This document shows positions 28,166 through 36,246 of a DNA stretch of 43,801 nucleotides, piece by piece. Location of the stretch: NCBI GenBank assembly GCA_018823745.1, contig JAHJHR010000011.1, positions 1 to 43,801 on the forward strand, given 5' to 3'. Both the position numbers and the translations under genes were made by a program. Within the stretch, counting starts at the first letter, position 1, and each line of letters begins with the position of its first letter. The stretch comes from Alphaproteobacteria bacterium (lineage in GTDB: Bacteria; Pseudomonadota; Alphaproteobacteria; Oceanibaculales; Oceanibaculaceae). The notes below the pieces were generated by a model. It searched no databases. It was not told the origin of the DNA and was given only the letters and a program-made list of their open reading frames with translations.

Positions 28166-28975
28166 ATGTTCCTGGGCGATCGCACGAGCACCACGGCGCC
28201 GGTATACTTCTTCCGGACAGCCCCGATGCCTTGCCCCTATCTGGGCAATCGGGTGGAACGCCGTCTGGTCGCCGATCTCGGCAAGCCGGCAACCCAGGCG
28301 CAATATGACCAGCTGGCCATTGCCGGGTTCCGGCGCAGCCAGAACCTGATCTACCGCCCGGCCTGCCCCGGCTGCACGGCCTGCATTCCGGTGCGGCTGC
28401 GCGTTGCCGATTTCCGGCCCAGCCGGACGCAGCGCCGCATTCTGACGGCAAATGCCAATCTTGTCGGCCAGGAAGTCCCGGCCTCCGCCAGCTGGGAACA
28501 GTACCGGCTGTTCACCGCCTACCAGACTGGCCGGCATCTGGGCGGCGAGATGTCCTTCATGACCTATGAGGATTATCGCGACATGATCGAGGTGTCGCCC
28601 ATCGGCACCTGGCTTATCGAATACCGCGACCCGGAACAGCGGCTGGTCGCTGTCATCCTGGTCGACCGGCAGGGCGATGGCCTGTCGGCGGTGTACAGCT
28701 TCTACGATCCGGGCAATCCGAAGCTCGGCTATGGCACCTTCATGATCGCCGATCTCATATCCCGGGTCCGGCTGGCCGGCCTCAGCTACCTTTATCTCGG
28801 CTACTGGATCTCCGGCAGCCAGAAAATGGCCTATAAATCCCGCTTCTCGCCCCTGGAGGCGCTGACGCCTGATGGCTGGCGCCAGATCGATCCCGGCCAG
28901 GACGACACCCAGCTTTCCAGCCATACCGACCGCAAGCCGCCGACGATGCTGTCGACACCCCGGCTTCATCCCTGA
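28166..28975 (+). CDS. bpt: Aspartate/glutamate leucyltransferase (Bpt), arginyltransferase family
   Basis: This 269-residue aminoacyl-tRNA:protein transferase is expected to add leucine to proteins starting with Asp or Glu, marking them for ClpS/ClpAP. The N-terminal cysteine-containing motif is PCPYLGNRVERRLVADL. The second cysteine cluster is YRPACPGCTACIPVRLRV (residues about 65-82). The C-terminal GNAT-like half has SFYDPGNPKLGYGTFMIAD and YLYLGYWISGSQKMAYKSRF. Length and motifs are normal. It sits 11 bases after the alpha-E gene, which puts a protein N-terminal tagging enzyme in the same likely operon as an amide ligase. The ATG at 28166 has GAGAGGGCGC upstream. Confidence 0.92.
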   Translation: MFLGDRTSTTAPVYFFRTAPMPCPYLGNRVERRLVADLGKPATQAQYDQLAIAGFRRSQNLIYRPACPGCTACIPVRLRVADFRPSRTQRRILTANANLVGQEVPASASWEQYRLFTAYQTGRHLGGEMSFMTYEDYRDMIEVSPIGTWLIEYRDPEQRLVAVILVDRQGDGLSAVYSFYDPGNPKLGYGTFMIADLISRVRLAGLSYLYLGYWISGSQKMAYKSRFSPLEALTPDGWRQIDPGQDDTQLSSHTDRKPPTMLSTPRLHP

Positions 28976-28977
28976 TA

Positions 28978-28999
28978 TTGCAGACAATAAGTGCTGCAA
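28978..28999. promoter_or_regulatory. Dyad TTGCAG-N10-CTGCAA upstream of the second TRAP binding protein
   Basis: Perfect 6-base arms (28978-28983 and 28994-28999) lie in the 173-base gap between bpt and the DctP-type gene, 150 bases before its ATG. A second, overlapping dyad (GACAA...TTGTC, 28983-29008) is also present. This may be an operator; it is weak on its own. Confidence 0.25.
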
Positions 29000-29148
29000 A
29001 CTGTTGTCGGATGTGATGTCGTTTCGTTGCGTGGCCGTAAAGAGCAGCTATAATCAGCGCGCAAACCGAATCAGGGTCGGCATACCGGCTCGGACTTAAT
29101 CAAAGCATCGTCCCATTCAGGGCGATCATGACATCAGGGAGTAAATGT

Positions 29149-30255
29149 ATGGAACGCCGGAAATTTCTCAAAGGTGCGGCGATCGGTGGTATCGGCACGG
29201 CAGCGGTTGCCGCGTCCTTCCCCATGCCTGCCCTCGCACAGGGCAAGATGGAATGGCGCATGGTCACCAGCTGGCCCAAGGGCCTGCCCGGTCTCGGTAC
29301 CGGTGCTGATCGGCTGGCCAAGCGCATCACCGAGGCCAGCGACGGCCGCCTGACCATCAAGGTCTTCGCCGCCGGCGAGCTGGTCCCCGCCCTTCAGGTC
29401 TGGGACGCGGTGTCCAGCGGCACGGCGGATATGGGCCATGACGCGGCCTATTATCACATGGGCAAGTCGGTCGGCGTGTCGTTCTTCTCCACCGTTCCGT
29501 TCGGCATGACGACGCATGAGCTGAACGCCTGGATCAAGTGGGGCGGTGGTCAGGAGCTGTGGGACAAATTCTACGCGCCCTTCAACCTGAAAGCGTTCCA
29601 TGCCGGCAATACCGGCGTGCAGATGGGTGGCTGGTTCCGCAAGGAAATCAAGAGCGTCGACGATCTGAAGGGGCTGAAGTTCCGTATGCCGGGCCAGGGT
29701 GGCCAGGTGTTGCAGAAGCTGGGCGCCACTGTCGTGCTGCTGCCGGGCGGTGAGATTTTCCCGGCGTTGCAGTCCGGCGCCATTGATGGCACCGAGTGGG
29801 TCGGCCCCTATAACGACCTGTCGCTCGGCTTCCACCAGGTTGCCAAATTCTACTACTATCCGGGCTTCCACGAGCCGGCCCCGGGCATCCAGGCGACCTT
29901 CAACAAGGCGAAGTTCGACGCGCTTCCAAACGATCTGAAGGTGCTCGTCGAATCCTGCTGCGCCGCCGAGAACGAGAACATGGTTGCCGAGTTCAACCAG
30001 CGTTCCGGTCCGGCCCTGCAGACACTGATCCGCGACCATGGTGTACAGCTGAAGCAATTCTCGCGTGATGTCATCGAGGCCTTCGGCTCGAAATCCGGCG
30101 AGTTGATGCAGGAAATTCTCGATGGCAATGACCCCATTGTGAAGAACATTGCCGAGGAGTATCTCAAGGCCCGCCGACTGGCCATGAGCTATACCCGCAT
30201 CACCGAGCAGGGCTACACCAACGCCCGCTCGCTGCCGTTCAAATATCCGGGCTGA
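29149..30255 (+). CDS. DctP-type TRAP transporter solute-binding protein with Tat signal
   Basis: This 368-residue periplasmic binding protein is of the mannitol/chloroaromatic (TakP/FcbT1-like) TRAP group. The N-terminus MERRKFLKGAAIGG is a twin-arginine signal, followed by a hydrophobic stretch ending in MPALAQ, so it should be exported folded. Mature motifs include WRMVTSWPKGLPGLGTGADR and KFRMPGQGGQVLQKLGATVV. GAIDGTEWVGPYNDLSLGFH carries the Trp/Gly region that binds ligands in 2-oxoacid-binding TakP. A 2-oxo acid or related carboxylate is a reasonable guess. The start at 29149 has AGGGAG 7 bases upstream; the ATG at 29128 is less likely. Its permease genes lie downstream in the opposite orientation. 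Confidence 0.92.
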   Translation: MERRKFLKGAAIGGIGTAAVAASFPMPALAQGKMEWRMVTSWPKGLPGLGTGADRLAKRITEASDGRLTIKVFAAGELVPALQVWDAVSSGTADMGHDAAYYHMGKSVGVSFFSTVPFGMTTHELNAWIKWGGGQELWDKFYAPFNLKAFHAGNTGVQMGGWFRKEIKSVDDLKGLKFRMPGQGGQVLQKLGATVVLLPGGEIFPALQSGAIDGTEWVGPYNDLSLGFHQVAKFYYYPGFHEPAPGIQATFNKAKFDALPNDLKVLVESCCAAENENMVAEFNQRSGPALQTLIRDHGVQLKQFSRDVIEAFGSKSGELMQEILDGNDPIVKNIAEEYLKARRLAMSYTRITEQGYTNARSLPFKYPG

Positions 30256-30278
30256 TCCAGGGCCGGATACCGACATGG

Positions 30279-30312
30279 AAAACCCGCCCCAGGCAACTGG
30301 GGCGGGTTTTTT
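30279..30312. terminator. Bidirectional intrinsic terminator between convergent TRAP genes
   Basis: A 12-bp stem AAAACCCGCCCC/GGGGCGGGTTTT has an 8-base loop, with T-runs on both strands. It lies 24 bases after the binding-protein stop and 23 bases from the end of the convergent large permease gene, so it can serve both. Confidence 0.92.
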
Positions 30313-30334
30313 GTATCAGCGATAGCGCCAGCGC

Positions 30335-31858
30335 TTATTTGAACTGGCTGGCCGGGTCCATCAGATTGTCCTGACCTGCCGGGGTCAGGGTATCGGTCGT
30401 GCCTTTCAGCATGTCTTCCAGCGACTGCGACGGGGCTTCGCCGGCCGGCCGCTCGATCGGCACATTGGTACCGAACACCACTCCCGGTAGCCAGGTCGCA
30501 AGCTGCGGGAAGCTCCACAATATGCCCATGGCGACGATCTGGATGGCGACGAAGGGGATGACGCCGCGATAAATCGCCACCGTGGAGACGAATTTTGCCG
30601 CCACGCCGCGCAGATAGAACAAGGCAAAACCGAAGGGCGGCGTCAGGAAGCTGGTCTGCAGATTGACACCCATGATGACGCCCAGCCAGATCGGGTCGAC
30701 GCCCAGCATGATCAGCACCGGCGCCGTGATCGGCACGACGATGAAGATGATCTCGAAGGTGTCCAGGAAGAAGCCCAGAATGAACATCAGCAGCATGACG
30801 GCCAGAACCGCCGCGAACTGCCCGCCCGGCAGGCTGGAGAGGACATCGTAGACGACCTCTTCGCCACCCAGACCGCGGAACACGACGGAGAATACCGACG
30901 CCCCCAGCAGCAGCACGAAAACCAGCGAGGTGATCTTCGTCGTGGCCTGCATCACCTCGCGCAGGATATTCAGGCTGAACTGGCGGTTCATGATCGACAG
31001 GAAGGTAGCGCCGATCGCGCCGACAGACGCCGATTCCGTCGGCGTCGCAAAGCCACCCAGGATCGACCCCAGGACCGCCACGATCAGCCCCAGCGGCGGC
31101 AACAGCACCTTCACGACCTTTACCGGCAATCCCCGGCGCTGCTCCGCACTGACTTCCAGTGCCGGACAGCTTTTCGGATCGACGATGGATTTCCAGATGA
31201 CCCAGAGAATATACAGCCCCACCAGCAGCAGGCCCGGCAGCAACGCGCCGACAAACAGATCGCCGACCGATACCGGGGTCGGCGCCATATTCCCCTTTGC
31301 CAGCTGGGCGGCCTGATTGGCGCCCTGCAGCATGTCGCCGATGAAGATCAGCACCGTCGAGGGCGGGATGATCTGCCCCAGCGTGCCCGAGGCGCAGATG
31401 ATGCCGCTGGCCAGCTTGGGGTCATAGCCGGCCCGCATCATCGCCGGCAGGCTGAGCAGCCCCATGGTGACCACCGTGGCACCCACAATGCCGGTGGAGG
31501 CCGCAAGCAGCGCACCGACCAGCACAACCGAGATGCCGAGACCGCCACGCAGGCTGCCGAACAGCTGGCCCATCGTCTCCAGCAGGGCCTCTGCAATCTT
31601 GGAGCGTTCCAGCATCACGCCCATGAAGACGAACAGCGGAACTGCGACCAGCGATTCATTGATCATCGTGCCGAAATAACGGGCCGGCAGGCTGCTGAAG
31701 AAGGCGTAGTCAAAAACGCCGACAAAATGGCCGAGAACGCCGAAGATCAGCGCCGTTCCCGCCAGGGTGAAGGCGACCGGATAGCCCACGAGCACGATGA
31801 ATATCGTGACCAGGAACATCAGGCCAGCCATGAGCTCGCCGAGCAATGCCTTGTCCAT
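30335..31858 (-). CDS. TRAP transporter large permease subunit (DctM, long form)
   Basis: This inner-membrane protein of about 507 residues has roughly twelve or more helices and drives ion-coupled uptake with its small subunit and binding protein. Conserved strings include VPLFVFMGVMLERSKIAEAL, AASTGIVGATVVTMGLLSLP, ASGTLGQIIPPSTVLIFIGD and FLTPPFGFALFYLRGVA. It is longer than the usual 425-430 residues of DctM. That matches the large subunits paired with mannitol/chloroaromatic-type binding proteins like the one at 29149. The start is either the ATG at 31858 (GAGGA 8 bases upstream) or the GTG at 31861. It follows dctQ by about 11 bases. Confidence 0.92.
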   Translation of the reverse strand: MDKALLGELMAGLMFLVTIFIVLVGYPVAFTLAGTALIFGVLGHFVGVFDYAFFSSLPARYFGTMINESLVAVPLFVFMGVMLERSKIAEALLETMGQLFGSLRGGLGISVVLVGALLAASTGIVGATVVTMGLLSLPAMMRAGYDPKLASGIICASGTLGQIIPPSTVLIFIGDMLQGANQAAQLAKGNMAPTPVSVGDLFVGALLPGLLLVGLYILWVIWKSIVDPKSCPALEVSAEQRRGLPVKVVKVLLPPLGLIVAVLGSILGGFATPTESASVGAIGATFLSIMNRQFSLNILREVMQATTKITSLVFVLLLGASVFSVVFRGLGGEEVVYDVLSSLPGGQFAAVLAVMLLMFILGFFLDTFEIIFIVVPITAPVLIMLGVDPIWLGVIMGVNLQTSFLTPPFGFALFYLRGVAAKFVSTVAIYRGVIPFVAIQIVAMGILWSFPQLATWLPGVVFGTNVPIERPAGEAPSQSLEDMLKGTTDTLTPAGQDNLMDPASQFK

Positions 31859-31869
31859 CACTCAGATCC

Positions 31870-32412
31870 TCAATGCGGCAGTTCTTCGGATTGTGGCTGG
31901 AATTCCGGATGCCCGCGCAGCAACAGAATGCTGCGGCTCATCAGCGCCAAGCCCTGCAGGCCGACGGTGATACAAAACACCAGAATGAATGATTTCAGGA
32001 CATACAGCGCCTGCATGCCACCGCCCTGCGGCGAGGATTCCTTCACCTCCCAGGACGACTGGACGAAGGGAACGGTGTAGTAGATGACCACCGCCAGCCA
32101 GGGCAACAGGAAGACGATGGTGCCGATCAGATCGGTCCAGGCCTTGCCACGCACGCTGCGCTTTTCATACAGCAGGTCGACCCGGACATGCCCGCCATGG
32201 AGGAAAGTGTAGCCAGCCCCCACCAGGAACACCAGCGCATGAAACCAGATATACAGTTCCTGCAGCCACAGAATGCCAATGCCAAAGGCATAGCGCAGGA
32301 CCACGACGCTGAAACAGACGAGCACTGTTGCCAGTGTGAACCAGGAAATAAAGCGTCCCAGCCGCTCATTGAGCACATCGACAAAACGCACAAAACCTAT
32401 CAGGGCGTTCAC
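31870..32412 (-). CDS. TRAP transporter small permease subunit (DctQ)
   Basis: This 180-residue inner-membrane protein has four predicted helices. Typical strings are the first helix FISWFTLATVLVCFSVVVLRY (residues about 20-40), LQELYIWFHALVFLVGAGYT with the conserved Glu, and HVRVDLLYEKRSVRGKAWTD. It stabilises the large subunit in tripartite TRAP transport. It starts at a GTG (32412) with GGAGG 5 bases upstream. The stop of a possible 10-codon upstream reading frame overlaps this start. Confidence 0.92.
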   Translation of the reverse strand: MNALIGFVRFVDVLNERLGRFISWFTLATVLVCFSVVVLRYAFGIGILWLQELYIWFHALVFLVGAGYTFLHGGHVRVDLLYEKRSVRGKAWTDLIGTIVFLLPWLAVVIYYTVPFVQSSWEVKESSPQGGGMQALYVLKSFILVFCITVGLQGLALMSRSILLLRGHPEFQPQSEELPH

Positions 32413-32441
32413 TTCGCCTCCGCTTGCTTACTCATCGCCAT
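32409..32441 (-). CDS. Possible 10-codon leader peptide overlapping the dctQ start
   Basis: An ATG at 32441 with AAAGGG in front encodes MAMSKQAEAK and stops at a TGA that shares GTGA with the GTG start of dctQ. The GGAGG of dctQ lies inside this frame. It may couple translation or be a chance overlap. It is far too short for similarity evidence. Confidence 0.3.
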   Translation of the reverse strand: MAMSKQAEAK

Positions 32442-32465
32442 CCCTTTGAAGACCCCCGCTTTTGT

Positions 32466-32481
32466 CGCCGTTTAATCGGCG
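32466..32481. promoter_or_regulatory. Small dyad CGCCG-N6-CGGCG upstream of dctQ
   Basis: Five-base arms surround TTTAAT in the 160-base gap between the dctQ start and the bioY end, 54 bases before dctQ. It could be an operator or a leader hairpin of the permease transcript. Apart from this dyad, the bioY terminator and the possible leader peptide, I see nothing else in the gap. Confidence 0.25.
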
Positions 32482-32533
32482 TGCGGATTAGTCAGTAAAC
32501 GCTGGTATTTAGCCGAAAGTCCATCGGATTGCC

Positions 32534-32567
32534 AGTTAAAGAAAGGCCCCGGCACTGCCGGGGCCTT
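32534..32567 (-). terminator. Intrinsic terminator after bioY
   Basis: Read on the minus strand, AAGGCCCCGGC pairs with GCCGGGGCCTT around a 3-base loop (32543-32567). TCTTTAA follows the stem. It begins 6 bases after the bioY stop codon. Confidence 0.85.
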
Positions 32568-32572
32568 CAGGA

Positions 32573-33157
32573 TTATTTCTCGCTGCGCTTCCAGGAAAGC
32601 TGCAGGACCGCGACGGCCAGAGCGATCTTTAGTGCATCGCCGATCAGGAAGGGCGCCACACCCAGCATCACTGCCTTGTGCAGATCCGGCACGAAAGCGG
32701 CGTGCAGATAGGAAACACCCGCTGCGTAGATCAGCGCATTGCCGATCACCAGCGCCGCCACCGCCTTGACCACGCCCTGCGACCAGCCGCGATCAGCCAG
32801 CGCACCGGTCGCCATGACCGCAAGGATGAAACCGGCCAGATATCCACCGGTCGGCCCCATCAGCACCGCAAGCCCACCGATGCCGCCGGCAAAGACCGGC
32901 AGGCCGATGGCGCCCTGCGCCATGTAGAACAGGATCGTCGCCGTGCCGAGACGGAAGCCGTAGGTGATGCCGACAAGCAGCACGGCAAAGGTCTGCAGCG
33001 TGATCGGCACCGGCCACATCGGCACCTTCACCTGCGCCAGCACGGCCAGGAACACGCTGCCAAAGCCGATCAGCAGCGCCGAGCGCCACAGACCATTGGC
33101 GGAACGGGACGGCCAGAGGCGCTCGATCAGGGCGCTGGAACCGGTGAGTGACGTCAT
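32573..33157 (-). CDS. bioY: Biotin transporter BioY
   Basis: This 194-residue inner-membrane S-component of the ECF type binds and imports biotin. Family strings are AQVKVPMWPVPITLQTFAVL (residues about 41-60), LGLP-type GAIGLPVFAGG, and MGPTGGYLAGFILA near residue 104. Six helices are expected. No ECF ATPase or T-component genes (bioM, bioN) are adjacent, so it may work alone or use a remote module. The ATG at 33157 has AGGAG 9 bases upstream. It lies 73 bases after parC on the same strand, with its own likely promoter in between. Confidence 0.94.
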   Translation of the reverse strand: MTSLTGSSALIERLWPSRSANGLWRSALLIGFGSVFLAVLAQVKVPMWPVPITLQTFAVLLVGITYGFRLGTATILFYMAQGAIGLPVFAGGIGGLAVLMGPTGGYLAGFILAVMATGALADRGWSQGVVKAVAALVIGNALIYAAGVSYLHAAFVPDLHKAVMLGVAPFLIGDALKIALAVAVLQLSWKRSEK

Positions 33158-33210
33158 CTTTTCTTCTCCTAATCCTCGGCCCACCCTTCGCCAGGCAGGC
33201 ATTCATCGCC

Positions 33211-33239
33211 CTTATACTGCCCGTCTCCGGTCAGGTGAA
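33211..33239 (-). promoter_or_regulatory. Sigma-70-like promoter of bioY overlapping the parC 3' end
   Basis: On the minus strand TTCACC (33234-33239) and TATAAG (33211-33216) are separated by 17 bases. The -35 element overlaps the last codons of parC. The leader to the bioY ATG would be about 47 bases. I see no obvious BioR or BirA box. Confidence 0.45.
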
Positions 33240-35477
33240 GCGGTTGTTCAGCGGGAAGCCGCGCGGCACCATCCGTCCCGCTCCTGCCCGCTTCATGCGC
33301 CAGGTCATCAGATCGGGCTCGGTACGCACCCGGCCGCCATTCAGCGTCCAGCTGAGACCATCGGCCAGATTGAAGACCTTGATGTCAGACAATGTGCCGC
33401 CGGCATATTTCTGCAGGATCACGCCGCGCCCGCGCTGCATCTCCGGAATTTCGTCCAGCCCGAAGACAAGCAGCTTGCGGTTGGTGCCGACCACGGCGAC
33501 CGCGTCGCCCTCGGCCGGGATGCAGACCGTTGCCGCACTGCCCTCGCCCGGATTGACGACCTGCCGGCCGCCGCGGGTCTGCGCCAGCACCTCTTCCTCC
33601 TTCACCAGGAAGCCGCGCCCGTCATTGGCCGCCAGCAGCAGGCGGCGGCCCGGCTTGTGGATGAACATGGCGACGATCTCCTGGTCCTGCGCCAGATCGA
33701 TCATCAGCCGCAGCGGCTCGCCGAAGCCCCGGCCGCGCGGCAGCTTGTCGACACCGATGGTGAAGAACTTGCCATCGCTGGAGAAGACCAGCAGCCGGTC
33801 CGTCGTCTCGCCCTGGATGACGTAACGGCTTTCATCGCCTTCCTTGTATTTCGTCTCGCTGTCATCGGTGATGTGGCCGCGCACGGTGCGTATCCAGCCC
33901 TTGGCGGAGCACAGGATGGTCACCGGCTCGCGCTCGACCATGGCTTCCAGCGGGATCACCGTGTCGCTCGGCGGGCCGTCGATATCAGTGCGCCGCTTGC
34001 CCAGCGCGGTCTCCTGGCCGAAGCGCTTCTTCAGGTCCTTCACTTGCAGCCCGATGACCTTCCAGCGCCGGCCTTCCTTGGCCATCAGATCCTGCAGATC
34101 GGCCTGCTCGCTGCTCAGCCCGTCATGCTCCTTCTGGATTTCGATCTCTTCCAGCTTGCGCAAGGCACGCAGGCGCATGTTGAGGATCGATTCGGCCTGC
34201 AGATCGGTCAGATCGTAGCGTGCGATCATCTCCTGCTTCGGCTCATCCTCCTCGCGGATGATGCGGATCACCTCATCCAGGTTCAGATAGGCGATCAGAT
34301 AACCGCCGAGGATTTCCAGGCGCCGGGCGATATGCTCCAGCCGGTTCAGGGTGCGGCGCCGCAGCACCTCCTCGCGATGGGCAAGGTAGTCGCGCAGCGT
34401 CTCGCGCAGGGTCATCACCCGCGGCACGCCCTCGCGATCCAGCAAATTCATGTTCAGCGAGATGCGGTTTTCCAGCTCGGTCTGGCGGAACAGGCTTTCC
34501 ATCAGCACGGCGGGATCGACATTGCGCGTCTTCGGCTCCAGTACCAGGCGCACATCGGTGGTCGATTCGTCCCGCACATCGCCCAGCATCGCCAGCTTCT
34601 TGGCCTGCATCAGCTCGGCAATCTTCTCCACCAGGCGGGATTTCTGTACCTGATAGGGAATTTCGGTGATCACGATCTGGTACAGGCCGTGATTCAGCTT
34701 CTCGACCTCCCAGCGCGCCCTCAGGCGGAAGCTGCCACGCCCGGTCTCATAGGCGCTGAGGATGGCGTCCGGCGCCTCCACCAGCACACCACCGGTCGGG
34801 AAGTCCGGGCCCTTTACGAATTGCACAAGCTCCGACGTGGCGACGATTCGCGGCGTCGCGGCCAGCATCTCATGCTCGATGATCAGCGTCAGCGCATCGC
34901 ACAGCTCGGCCGCGTTATGCGGTGGAATGCTGGTGGCCATGCCCACGGCAATGCCCTGGCTGCCATTCGCCAGAAGATTCGGGAAAGCCGAGGGCAGCAC
35001 CACCGGCTCTTCCGATTCGCCGTCATAGGTGCCGCGGAAATCGACCGCATCTTCGTCGATGCCTTCCAGCAGCAGCTCGGCAACCGGGGTCAGCCGCGCC
35101 TCGGTGTACCGCATCGCCGCTGCGTTATCGCCGTCGATATTGCCGAAATTGCCCTGGCCGTCGATCAGCGGATAGCGCAGCGCGAAATCCTGCGCCAGAC
35201 GCACCAGCGCGTCATAGATCGCCGTATCGCCATGCGGGTGATATTTACCGATGACATCACCGACCACGCGGGCCGATTTCTTATGCCCCTGGCTGGAGAC
35301 CAGCCCGAGCTGGCGCATGGCGAACAGCAGCCGGCGATGCACCGGCTTTAAACCGTCGCGCACATCGGGTAGCGAGCGCGACATGATGGTCGACAGCGCA
35401 TAGGACAGATAGCGTTCGCCCAGCGCATCCGCCAAGGGCGTCTCGCGGATTTCGCCGGTCATCTTGGCTTTGGTCAT
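33231..35477 (-). CDS. parC: DNA topoisomerase IV subunit A
   Basis: This 748-residue type IIA topoisomerase subunit decatenates daughter chromosomes with ParE. The active-site tyrosine is Tyr124 in [12 protein letters not shown]. The quinolone-determining region reads [20 protein letters not shown], with Thr at residue 85 where Ser is more common. [16 protein letters not shown] and [15 protein letters not shown] are further landmarks. The C-terminal domain is short, with few beta-propeller blades and no clear GyrA box, which favours ParC over GyrA. It overlaps recO by 4 bases (ATGA) and has GGAGG 9 bases before its ATG. It closes the recO-parC end of the housekeeping cluster. Confidence 0.93.
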   Translation of the reverse strand: MTKAKMTGEIRETPLADALGERYLSYALSTIMSRSLPDVRDGLKPVHRRLLFAMRQLGLVSSQGHKKSARVVGDVIGKYHPHGDTAIYDALVRLAQDFALRYPLIDGQGNFGNIDGDNAAAMRYTEARLTPVAELLLEGIDEDAVDFRGTYDGESEEPVVLPSAFPNLLANGSQGIAVGMATSIPPHNAAELCDALTLIIEHEMLAATPRIVATSELVQFVKGPDFPTGGVLVEAPDAILSAYETGRGSFRLRARWEVEKLNHGLYQIVITEIPYQVQKSRLVEKIAELMQAKKLAMLGDVRDESTTDVRLVLEPKTRNVDPAVLMESLFRQTELENRISLNMNLLDREGVPRVMTLRETLRDYLAHREEVLRRRTLNRLEHIARRLEILGGYLIAYLNLDEVIRIIREEDEPKQEMIARYDLTDLQAESILNMRLRALRKLEEIEIQKEHDGLSSEQADLQDLMAKEGRRWKVIGLQVKDLKKRFGQETALGKRRTDIDGPPSDTVIPLEAMVEREPVTILCSAKGWIRTVRGHITDDSETKYKEGDESRYVIQGETTDRLLVFSSDGKFFTIGVDKLPRGRGFGEPLRLMIDLAQDQEIVAMFIHKPGRRLLLAANDGRGFLVKEEEVLAQTRGGRQVVNPGEGSAATVCIPAEGDAVAVVGTNRKLLVFGLDEIPEMQRGRGVILQKYAGGTLSDIKVFNLADGLSWTLNGGRVRTEPDLMTWRMKRAGAGRMVPRGFPLNNRFT

Positions 35478-36220
35478 TCCGAATTCCCTCCACCAGATAT
35501 AGTAGCCGACTGCTTCAAGCGGTCAATGAATCGTGTTCGCGCCGCCGGCAGCGGCTGGTTTTGCAGCCCAAAGACGTGCCTGTCAAGGAAGTGACCCGTC
35601 ATCTCCAGCCCATCCAGGATATCGGTTGTCTGGTAGCTGCCCCGGCCGATCAGGAAGCCGGGCAGTTTCAGCATACGGTCGCGATAGGGCTCGCCCGCCG
35701 ACAGCGACACCGCCCGCCCGGTGCGCGGGCTGACATAGGCCAGCTGATCGTTCAGACCGGTGGCAGCACAGCGGCTGAGATCGAGGCCGAAACCCAGATC
35801 GGCCAGCACGCCGATTTCCCATTTCACATAGGCCGCCGGCCAGACATCGCTGTCCAGTAGCTCGATCAGCGCCAGCAAGCCTTCATAGACGGCCGGGTGC
35901 GGTTCGCGCTCCGGCAGCGAGCCATCAGCCACGGCACAGGCCGAGGACAGGGCCGCCAGCTTCACCGGGTCGTCCATGTAGCCGGCCGCCTGGGCGGTCA
36001 GCATCTCGCAGGTGAAATTCCCCAGATGCTCGCTCAGCCTGGCCCGCCAGCTCGCCCGCACGAAATTGCCCGGCTGGTACAGCCCCCGGCTCCGGCCAGA
36101 CGCCCCGCCGCGCACCAGCCCGGCATGCCTGCCCCGCTCCCGCGTCAGCAGCGAGACGATGATCGAGCCTTCGCCATAGGGCCTTGCCCCCAGCACGATG
36201 CCGTCATCGGTCCAGTCCAT
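35474..36220 (-). CDS. recO: DNA repair protein RecO
   Basis: This 248-residue protein helps RecR load RecA at single-strand gaps (RecFOR pathway). The N-terminal OB-fold begins [20 protein letters not shown], and [20 protein letters not shown] follows at about residue 40. The helical C-terminal part contains [19 protein letters not shown] and [10 protein letters not shown] near the end. The length is typical for alphaproteobacteria. It sits 26 bases after era and overlaps parC, in the classical rnc-era-recO order. Confidence 0.93.
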   Translation of the reverse strand: MDWTDDGIVLGARPYGEGSIIVSLLTRERGRHAGLVRGGASGRSRGLYQPGNFVRASWRARLSEHLGNFTCEMLTAQAAGYMDDPVKLAALSSACAVADGSLPEREPHPAVYEGLLALIELLDSDVWPAAYVKWEIGVLADLGFGLDLSRCAATGLNDQLAYVSPRTGRAVSLSAGEPYRDRMLKLPGFLIGRGSYQTTDILDGLEMTGHFLDRHVFGLQNQPLPAARTRFIDRLKQSATISGGGNSE

Positions 36221-36246
36221 GGGCTAGGTGACAGGACTATCGTTGC

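Noticed and set aside
32964..35351. 795-codon plus-strand frame opposite parC and bioY
   Set aside because: It crosses two real genes in antisense, and its product is a His/Gln/Leu/Arg-rich string without domains; the open frame follows from codon bias.
33231..35477. Thr85 in the ParC quinolone region as an acquired resistance mutation
   Set aside because: Thr occurs naturally at the matching position in some wild-type type IIA topoisomerases; without relatives to compare it cannot be called a mutation.
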